Origin: Bacteroidota bacterium
Lineage (GTDB): Bacteria; Bacteroidota; Bacteroidia; Cytophagales; Cyclobacteriaceae
Assembly: GCA_023417785.1 (NCBI GenBank)
Contig: JAEZEH010000122.1
Span: 1 to 12,194 of the forward strand
Length of the DNA: 12,194 nucleotides
Direction: 5' to 3'
Under the pieces are notes generated by a model, which saw only the letters and a list, made by a program, of their open reading frames with translations, searched no databases and had not been told where the DNA came from. A program made the translations under genes and the position numbers. This document shows, one piece after another, positions 1-5,177 of this stretch. Within the stretch, counting starts at the first letter, position 1; each line of letters opens with the position of its first letter.

Positions 1-168
1 AAATTGGCGTTCTTCATTCACTCCGAAAGTCACGTCGCTGAATTAGTGCAGCGGGGGTTCAAGTCAAACCAACGTCCACGTCGGGATCCTTCGGCGCTAC
101 CCTCCAATCCACTCGCCTCAGGATTCCCATTGTTTTTTTAATTGAAGAAAGTGAAAACAATTGGAGGC
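1..168 (+). repeat. Interspersed repeat, copy A
   Basis: This stretch matches 361-528 almost base for base at an offset of 360: 113 of the first 120 aligned positions are identical, and the match continues through a T-run with one indel. It ends near the shared word GTGAAAACA. Its left end may lie outside the window. The core holds the word GATCCTTCGGCGC at 85-97, which recurs in inverted form in copy B. No credible coding frame covers it. The family is not one I recognise. Confidence 0.85.
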
Positions 169-223
169 TTTAACAAAGTACTAGGCTGCTTCCTCCGCCG
201 CGGAGAAGCGCTTGCGACTTCAG

Positions 224-268
224 CTCTGGATTCCGTTAAGTTTTTAAAAAGCGTTCCTCAATCCAGAG
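224..268. repeat. Imperfect hairpin beside copy B
   Basis: A perfect 9-bp inverted repeat, CTCTGGATT at 224-232 and AATCCAGAG at 260-268, encloses a 27-base AT-rich loop that contains a T5A5 stretch. It overlaps the start of copy B. It could be an end structure of the repeat family. A transcription terminator is less likely because no T-run follows the right arm. Confidence 0.4.
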
Positions 269-360
269 GCGCCGGGGCGTTGCGCGCTGCGCCGAAGGAT
301 CTCTCCGAGAACCATAAACCCATCGGGAACCCCGGGGAATCATTGATCGAGTCGTGAAAC
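255..360 (-). repeat. Divergent inverted copy B of the same repeat
   Basis: Read on the minus strand, this segment shares spaced blocks with copies A and C. In plus-strand order these are AATCC-GAGGCG at 260-271, GCGCCGAAGGATC at 289-301 and GAACCCC at 327-333. The spacing between blocks differs by only one base from that in the reverse complement of copy A (29 versus 30, and 37 versus 38). Similarity fades between blocks, so this is an older or related element. Its end abuts copy C, which makes B and C an inverted pair. The exact limits are uncertain. Confidence 0.55.
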
Positions 361-528
361 AAATTGTTGTTCTTCATTCTCTCCGAAAGTTACGTCGCTG
401 AATTAGTGCAGCGGGGGTTCACGTCAAACCAACGTTCACGTCGGGATCCTTCGGCGCTACCCTCCAATCCATTCGCCTCAGGATTCCCATTGTTTTTTTT
501 ATTTGAAGAAAGTGAAAACACCTGGAGC
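361..528 (+). repeat. Interspersed repeat, copy C
   Basis: This is the second direct copy of the element at 1-168 and carries the same GATCCTTCGGCGC core. Seven substitutions in the first 120 bases separate the two, mostly C/T changes. The sequence that follows (from about 529) does not match what follows copy A, so the shared unit ends there and the two copies are separate insertions or duplications, not a simple 360-bp tandem array. Confidence 0.85.
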
Positions 529-838
529 GGAACGTTGAGAGCTTATCAACCATGTAGTAAGTCGGACTGGTTGAGTAAACGTCAAACGGGTGGGAGGGCC
601 CATACGATACGCTTCATCGCCAGCCATATACAACGCCGTATCCGGCTTCTTTCTTCGCCGAGGAGAAGGCGTCACTCGCGAAGTAAGGACTGGCGCGTGT
701 GGGCGATGGACGCTGATGCTGGATGGAACACGGAACTATTCGAGGAACCTGTTTGAGGGTACGTCACCGAATTCAGCCCATCGATGCACAACGGTTCCCG
801 AACAGATCAGCGTCCCCTGACGGGTGACCCGGCCGGGT
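529..838. other. Intergenic stretch without a convincing gene
   Basis: Open frames exist here, but their translations are rich in Arg, Ser and Pro, show no domain, signal peptide or membrane segment, and one runs straight through repeat C, so I read none as a gene. The segment near 644-672 weakly resembles 184-212 (a CTTC-CGCCG-GAGAAG type imperfect palindrome), suggesting more degraded repeat material. A perfect 12-bp palindrome, ACCCGGCCGGGT, lies at 827-838. Confidence 0.5.
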
Positions 839-846
839 GTTCACTT

Positions 847-947
847 GTAACTGGCAACAAGCCCCTGCAACCGGTAACTGGCAACAGCCCCCCTGCAACC
901 GGTAACTGGCAACAGCCCCCCTGCAACCGGTAACTGTCAGCAGCACC
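847..947. repeat. 28-bp tandem repeat, about 3.5 units
   Basis: The unit begins TGCAACCGGTAACTGGCAAC and ends in a run of C. Unit starts at 866, 894 and 922 are exactly 28 bases apart. The unit at 894 repeats the preceding one exactly, and the last unit (922 onward) changes from CTGGCAACAG to CTGTCAGCAG. A degenerate partial unit starts around 847 with a one-base shorter spacing. The array ends about 100 bases upstream of the protease gene at 1046. No open frame runs usefully through it, so it looks non-coding. Confidence 0.9.
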
Positions 948-1045
948 TACAACGAGCTTCGACCAGCATATTTATGGCCGCTCATAAGGAATATTGCAGG
1001 AAGCAATTAAATTCAGGCCTAACTAATTAACCTAAACCCTGAATT

Positions 1046-1969
1046 ATGTTGAACCTAAAACTCAGAGGGGCCACCGTGGTGGGCCTCGCACTGCTTTTTT
1101 CCTGTGAGCAATCCAATGTCGAGTCGCTGGAACCACTTGACGACTCGCCGGTCTTTATTGAACTTCCGGGAGGCGCTTCTGCCCGGGGCCGATCAGCTGA
1201 TGAGGGGCTCTATGCCGTTCACATGGCTGAATACATTACTGCCGCGGAATCCGGCCAGGCAGGAAGGACTGTTTTTTTCAGTGACGTGGGGAACAAGCAA
1301 CTCGGCGCCGACTTTGTTCCCGAACTCAGTCTGGATGGAACGTCGGATGTGTCCTGGTATGTCGATCAGTCGAGACCGTCTGATGATCTGGCGGTGGCAG
1401 CAACAACCGCCGCGATTGACCGCGCCATGAATACCTGGGATGGCGTAACCTGTTCTGACCTCGGGTTGTATAAAGTTCCTTATGACCCTGCCATCAGCAG
1501 CGGTTACATAAGCGCACTCCTTGGTTACGGTGGCAGCTTTGGCTATGTGGCTGACGTGGTGCATGCGGGCTGGCTGCCAGGGAATTTCTTCGACATGCTT
1601 GCTCCCGATGGAAGCACCTTCATCCTCGGAGTGACGTTTACCATCATCTTCACTGACGAGGACGGCAATCCTGCAGATACCAACAACGATGGTAAGAGCG
1701 ATGTAGCGTGGCGTGAAATCTATTACAACGACGCATTCCTGTGGCAGGATGGAGCGACGTATGATGTCGAAACCATTGCCTTGCATGAAGCCGGTCACGG
1801 TTTGAGCCAGGCTCACTTTGGAAAGGCTTTCGCCGATGCCGGTAAGGGTAAAGTGCATTTCGCGCCCCGTGCTGTGATGAACGCAGCATATTCGGGCGTT
1901 CAGACTCAAATCAAGGGTACTGACAACGGCGGGCATTGCAGCATCTGGGGCAACTGGCCGAATAATTAG
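1046..1969 (+). CDS. Lipoprotein metzincin-like (matrixin-type) zinc metalloprotease
   Basis: The 307-residue product starts with a short charged region, a hydrophobic stretch and a lipobox LFSC ending at Cys20, so it should be lipidated and held on the outer face of a membrane. The C-terminal third has the zinc motif HEAGHGLSQAH (residues 247-257: His247, Glu248, His251, His257) and a Met-turn candidate VMNAAY with Met278. This is the HExxHxxGxxH layout of metzincins, except that the usual glycine is Ser254. Upstream, residues about 207-221 include an Asp/Asn-rich stretch (DTNNDGKSD) that could bind calcium. The protein ends shortly after the Met-turn, as expected for a compact matrixin-like catalytic domain, with a C-terminal GHCSIWGNWP segment. 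It stands alone on its strand and is followed by a strong hairpin. The substrate is unknown. The ATG at 1046 is supported by the signal peptide directly after it. Confidence 0.82.
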   Translation: MLNLKLRGATVVGLALLFSCEQSNVESLEPLDDSPVFIELPGGASARGRSADEGLYAVHMAEYITAAESGQAGRTVFFSDVGNKQLGADFVPELSLDGTSDVSWYVDQSRPSDDLAVAATTAAIDRAMNTWDGVTCSDLGLYKVPYDPAISSGYISALLGYGGSFGYVADVVHAGWLPGNFFDMLAPDGSTFILGVTFTIIFTDEDGNPADTNNDGKSDVAWREIYYNDAFLWQDGATYDVETIALHEAGHGLSQAHFGKAFADAGKGKVHFAPRAVMNAAYSGVQTQIKGTDNGGHCSIWGNWPNN

Positions 1970-1999
1970 GCTTACTGATTAATTCCCACACACAAAAGG

Positions 2000-2033
2000 A
2001 AAGCCGTCTCGCGTATCGCGAGGCGGCTTTCAT
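2000..2033. terminator. Probable bidirectional terminator
   Basis: A 14-bp stem, AAAGCCGTCTCGCG at 2000-2013 and CGCGAGGCGGCTTT at 2017-2030, closes a 3-base TAT loop with a single G-U-type mismatch. It is flanked by A-rich sequence on the left and T-rich sequence on the right. It lies between two genes that converge on it (stop at 1969 on plus, stop at 2080 on minus), so it likely terminates both. Confidence 0.85.
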
Positions 2034-2079
2034 GTCTTATAAGCATCATCAGATTTTATTGCCAAGAAGGGTGGACACC

Positions 2080-2694
2080 TTACCAGTCCGGTTTTGACGG
2101 ATCCCGTTTTTTATTTTCCTCGCGCTTCTGTTGTTGCAGGTATTGAATCTCCTGATTGCGCATGGCCTCAAGCAGCATCCGGGCCTTTTCAGGATCCATT
2201 TTCATTTCTTCGAGCCTTTTCTTGACCTCCGGGTCAAAATCCTTTTTGTCTTTCTGCTCTTTCTCCTCCTTATCTTCCTGGTCTTTCTTTTCCTGCTCTT
2301 CTTTCTGTTTTTCTTCCTGTTCCTTTTTCTCCTTCTCTTTCTGCTCCTGTTCTTTCTTTTTTTGCTCTTCCTCTTTTTGCTTATCGTCTTTCTTGTCCTG
2401 ATTGTTTTTGTCCTGCTGTTCCTTGTTCTCCTGCTCCTGTTTCTTCTGCTCCTCTTCCTTCTTCTTCTTTTCTTCGTCCTTTTTCTTTTGTTCCTCGAGC
2501 AGTTTCTTCAATGCTTTCAGTTTCTCATTCTGCGGATCTGACTTCAGACCCTGATTGACCGAACTCAAAGCAGCTTCGGGATTTCCATTGATAAAAAGGT
2601 TTGAGCCTTCGTGAAACTTCGCTTCGGCAACGGATCCCTGCGCAGCGACGATGCCCGGTAAAAGGAACAGTAAAACACAAATCAATATCTTCAT
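2080..2694 (-). CDS. BatC-like secreted protein with long Lys/Glu/Gln coil
   Basis: The 204-residue product begins with a signal peptide (hydrophobic residues about 3-17, ending VAAQ). Residues about 22-55 form a TPR-like pair of helices (AKFHEGSNLFINGNPEAAL...). Residues about 66-150 are nearly all Lys, Glu, Gln and Asp and should form a long charged helix or stay disordered. The C-terminus (about 160-204) contains an ARMLLEAMRNQE helix and ends in DPSKPDW. A TPR followed by a charged low-complexity stretch and a final helix is the layout of BatC proteins of Bacteroidota, so I infer a BatC-type role: a periplasmic partner of the VWA proteins in envelope or stress physiology. It is the last gene of the operon, and its ATG overlaps the upstream stop by 4 bases (2691-2694), suggesting coupled translation. 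The family assignment is from memory and moderate. Confidence 0.7.
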   Translation of the reverse strand: MKILICVLLFLLPGIVAAQGSVAEAKFHEGSNLFINGNPEAALSSVNQGLKSDPQNEKLKALKKLLEEQKKKDEEKKKKEEEQKKQEQENKEQQDKNNQDKKDDKQKEEEQKKKEQEQKEKEKKEQEEKQKEEQEKKDQEDKEEKEQKDKKDFDPEVKKRLEEMKMDPEKARMLLEAMRNQEIQYLQQQKREENKKRDPSKPDW

Positions 2695-3440
2695 AATCTT
2701 CCTCGTCTATATGTTGTATCTATTCCTGCAACAGCCTTGATGCGTTGCAGAAATTCTTTTTGTTTGGCAAGCCTGAAGTCTCTCTCCATGGCCGATTCCA
2801 GTACATGCACAGCCTCAGTATAGCGCCTTTGGGCTACGAGCGATCGCGTTTCCTGCAAGACTGTCTCAGGGAAACCCAGGACTTTTTTGATAAGTTCATA
2901 ATTATATCGCGCGCTGTCGTTATTCGGATCTTTTTTCAATGCTTGTTTGAAATGTTCAAGCGACTGAAAGAATATGGAATCCGCGTCACTTTCGGCTGTA
3001 AAGGCTTCCGTATTTTTGATCGTGGCGTAACCGAGTTGGTTGTGTGCCATTGACGCGATCTTGCTCTTTTCGGATGTGGTAAGTATCGAGTACATTGACT
3101 GGCTCTGATTCGCAAGTTGCTGCAAGGCAGAATCCGGGAGCGCGGGGCCTTTGCCTCGCCCGTAAAATCCATCTTTTAATATGTTGGACGAAAGGAAACC
3201 GCTGTTGGCGTAGTTGATAAGTGCAGCGTCTTTATAAAATCCTGACGAGTCGATCAACTGCTCATAAGTCTTGTACGCGCTAAGGTATTCTCTGGCAAAG
3301 TACTGTTCTTTAGCCTCTTCAATTAACCGGTTCGTCCGGGCGATTTTATCCGACCGCAAAAAGAAATACACCGGAATGAGCAAGGCAAGGAAGCCAACGA
3401 TGCCCAGCACTGAAAAAACGATATGCCCCTTTTTCTTCAT
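2691..3440 (-). CDS. Membrane-anchored TPR protein of the Bat-like operon
   Basis: The 249-residue product has a basic N-terminus (MKKKG) and one hydrophobic segment at about residues 8-28, with no obvious cleavage site, so it is likely anchored in the inner membrane with the bulk in the periplasm. Helical TPR-like segments follow at about 36-66 (EEAKEQYFAREYLSAYKTYE), about 160-188 (SLEHFKQALKKDPNN..ARYNYEL, the clearest TPR signature) and about 198-230 (RRYTEAVHVLESAMERD). TPRs bind partner proteins, so this is probably a scaffold that links the VWA protein encoded upstream to the BatC-like protein downstream. Both neighbours overlap it by 4 bases (ATGA at 3437-3440 and at 2691-2694), which argues for equal, coupled expression. 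No enzymatic motif was seen. Confidence 0.78.
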   Translation of the reverse strand: MKKKGHIVFSVLGIVGFLALLIPVYFFLRSDKIARTNRLIEEAKEQYFAREYLSAYKTYEQLIDSSGFYKDAALINYANSGFLSSNILKDGFYGRGKGPALPDSALQQLANQSQSMYSILTTSEKSKIASMAHNQLGYATIKNTEAFTAESDADSIFFQSLEHFKQALKKDPNNDSARYNYELIKKVLGFPETVLQETRSLVAQRRYTEAVHVLESAMERDFRLAKQKEFLQRIKAVAGIDTTYRRGRL

Positions 3441-4408
3441 AACCTGACTACAGCAATGTTAAAGAATACATCTATGAGCATAAGCAAGGCTGCTGCCAGA
3501 AGAAAATAGAAATACTTGTTAGCGGTAACGTCAACCATCCGGGAACCCCGGAGTTCTCCTTCGATTCCGGAGATAGTATTAATAAGTCTGTTGACGTCAT
3601 TTCTTGATTCGTTGATCTCGAAATACTGGCCGCTGGTTTCTTTAGCAAGGGTTTGCAGTGCTTCGGCATTTAAACGTGTGAGCACGGTATTCCCCGAACG
3701 GTCTTTTTTCAAGGTTCGGCCCGCATAAATATTTCCACCCCTTTCTGTTCCTACGCCCAGCGTAAACAGCCGGATGTTCCGTTCTTTTATCTCATTCACA
3801 GCCTGGCTTGTACTCTCACCGAAATCTTCGCCATCGCTAACAAGGATAATTACCTTTGACTTGGGCTGGGTAGCGGGCCCGTCAGTGTCTTCCTCCAGTT
3901 TTCGCAACGCGAGTTTTAACGGGGGTGTAAAATCTGTACCGGTGTTAGGCACCAACGCTGAATTCATAGCGTCAATGAAAAGATTCAGTGCATTCTGATC
4001 GTAGGTGAGCGGACACTGCATGAAAGCTTCCGAGGAAAATATGATAATTCCGATGCGGTCCGAGCTGAAAGCGTCTACGATTCGTTTCATTTCAAATTTT
4101 ACTTTTTCCAGACGCGTTGGCTGGATGTCAAATGCATCCATGGATCTGGAAAGATCGATACACATTACGATGTCTTTCCCCACCGAAACCACTTCTTTCT
4201 TCGAGCCGCCAAACGACGGCCCCAGCAGTGCGACGATGATGAGAATGAAGTACGTGGTACGAAGAAACAACTTGACGAGGACGCGCGAAAACGACGTATT
4301 GAGCATTCGGGCCACCCTGACTATACGATACACGTACAGACCGTAGAAAAGTATGAAGGCAGCGATTAAAACAACTTCTGTAAAACCAAATTCACGATAC
4401 CAGGCCAC
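3437..4408 (-). CDS. BatA/BatB-type von Willebrand factor A membrane protein
   Basis: The 323-residue product has membrane segments at about 8-28 and 49-66, a VWA domain at about 78-290 and a C-terminal membrane segment at about 299-319. The metal-ion-dependent adhesion site is complete: DLSRS at 85-89 (Asp85, Ser87, Ser89), Thr158 in GTDF and Asp192 in SDGED, so the domain can bind Mg2+ or Mn2+ and a protein ligand. This topology is that of BatA and BatB (Bacteroides aerotolerance proteins), and the sequence does not let me say which one it is. The start is GTG; the only other upstream codons before an in-frame stop at 4427-4429 give no better start. It is the first gene of a three-gene operon. 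MoxR, DUF58, a second VWA gene and BatD, which usually accompany it, are not adjacent. Confidence 0.88.
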   Translation of the reverse strand: MAWYREFGFTEVVLIAAFILFYGLYVYRIVRVARMLNTSFSRVLVKLFLRTTYFILIIVALLGPSFGGSKKEVVSVGKDIVMCIDLSRSMDAFDIQPTRLEKVKFEMKRIVDAFSSDRIGIIIFSSEAFMQCPLTYDQNALNLFIDAMNSALVPNTGTDFTPPLKLALRKLEEDTDGPATQPKSKVIILVSDGEDFGESTSQAVNEIKERNIRLFTLGVGTERGGNIYAGRTLKKDRSGNTVLTRLNAEALQTLAKETSGQYFEINESRNDVNRLINTISGIEGELRGSRMVDVTANKYFYFLLAAALLMLIDVFFNIAVVRL

Positions 4409-4581
4409 GCTTGATGTTTGCTTTAATTATTGTCGAACCGAATTAAAAGGGCTCGGTTTCCCTAAAAAGGCAATTAACAATTATTGCGGAGTTTCTGCAA
4501 CACACTTTATACGGGATAAACCACTCTGACGCCTTAGAAATCAGGCTTTTGTAAATTATTCGCTTTTTTTTTCGATCCCGC

Positions 4582-5085
4582 TTGGGGGTGGAACGCGATT
4601 TCATAGCTATACCTGTAACTGAGGAATATGCCGACATGATAATGGAAGAAGCGAAGAAAAGCATCTATGACAATGCCAAAAATCACTTTCTTGGGAATTT
4701 CCCCAAAAATCTGCCGATTGAACAGGCGTACGTCCACATTGGAATGTTCCTGGGGTGGGTCATAGACAGAGATCTTTATTCCGAGTATTTCGAAGAAGAA
4801 GCATCGAATCAGATTTTTCGTTTCAAGCGACGTGAGATCTCGTGCACAATTCTGAGTGAACTCTGGGATGGTTACCTTGGCTTCGAGTTATTCAGCGACC
4901 ACGGCAATCTGTTCACCTATTACTATTACGGCGGCGGATTGTATTACCAGGATTACCAGACGGTGCTGGTGAAAACACTGCCGTCAATATATCATGTCAA
5001 CGATTCCTGGGAGAATTACGAAAAAATGAAGGCGTGTATGGATCTCCGGTTTCAGGACTGGAAAAAACTCGCCGGAATACGATAA
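4582..5085 (+). CDS. Small DUF7832-like protein of unknown function
   Basis: The 167-residue reading has no signal peptide or membrane segment and is probably cytoplasmic. Residues from about 29 onward (YDNAKNHF, then NFPKNLP, HIGMFLGWVI, LWDGYLGFELFSDHGNLFTYYY and YYQDYQ) resemble what I remember of DUF7832-type proteins, which carry a YDxAxxHF...GFP...HIGMFLxW pattern. The function is unknown to me. It stands alone, divergent from the Bat-like operon and followed by a hairpin. The start is unclear: I give TTG 4582, but GTG 4588, ATG 4636 and ATG 4642 are in frame, and a GAGG at 4621-4624 lies 11 bases before ATG 4636. No good ribosome site precedes TTG 4582. An N-terminus at 4636 would keep the whole conserved part. 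Confidence 0.65.
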   Translation: MGVERDFIAIPVTEEYADMIMEEAKKSIYDNAKNHFLGNFPKNLPIEQAYVHIGMFLGWVIDRDLYSEYFEEEASNQIFRFKRREISCTILSELWDGYLGFELFSDHGNLFTYYYYGGGLYYQDYQTVLVKTLPSIYHVNDSWENYEKMKACMDLRFQDWKKLAGIR

Positions 5086-5114
5086 GAAACTTTTTTTTAC
5101 TTGTCTATGGTTGG

Positions 5115-5147
5115 AAAAAACCCTCGTCGTAAGGCGGGGTTTTTTTA
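5115..5147. terminator. Probable bidirectional terminator
   Basis: A6CCC at 5115-5123 pairs with GGGT7 ending at 5147, extended by a CG/CG pair past a bulged T, with an 8-base loop. The flanking A-run and T-run give the U-tract needed in both directions. It sits between the convergent stops at 5085 (plus) and 5178 (minus). Confidence 0.75.
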
Positions 5148-5177
5148 TGCCGTGATTTTTCCCGTTGGGAGTCAGCA

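Noticed and set aside
50..80. tRNA T-arm-like word GGGGGTTCAAGTC in repeat A
   Set aside because: The bases after the loop do not pair with the G-run, no acceptor or anticodon arm can be formed, and copy C reads TTCACGTC at the same place.
142..820. Three overlapping open frames at 142-357, 364-756 and 590-820
   Set aside because: They run through the repeat copies, are Arg/Ser/Pro rich, show no recognisable domain or signal, and overlap each other in different frames. I read them as chance frames.
847..947. CRISPR array
   Set aside because: The 28-bp units are directly adjacent with no unique spacers between them, so this is an ordinary tandem repeat.
1193..1936. Long minus-strand frame antisense to the metalloprotease
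   Set aside because: It shows no domain or signal, whereas the plus strand has a lipobox, zinc motif and Met-turn.
2131..2541. Hydrophobic Leu/Phe-rich plus-strand frame that looks like a membrane protein
   Set aside because: It is the antisense shadow of the Lys/Glu/Gln stretch of the BatC-like gene; polypurine codons read in reverse give Leu and Phe.
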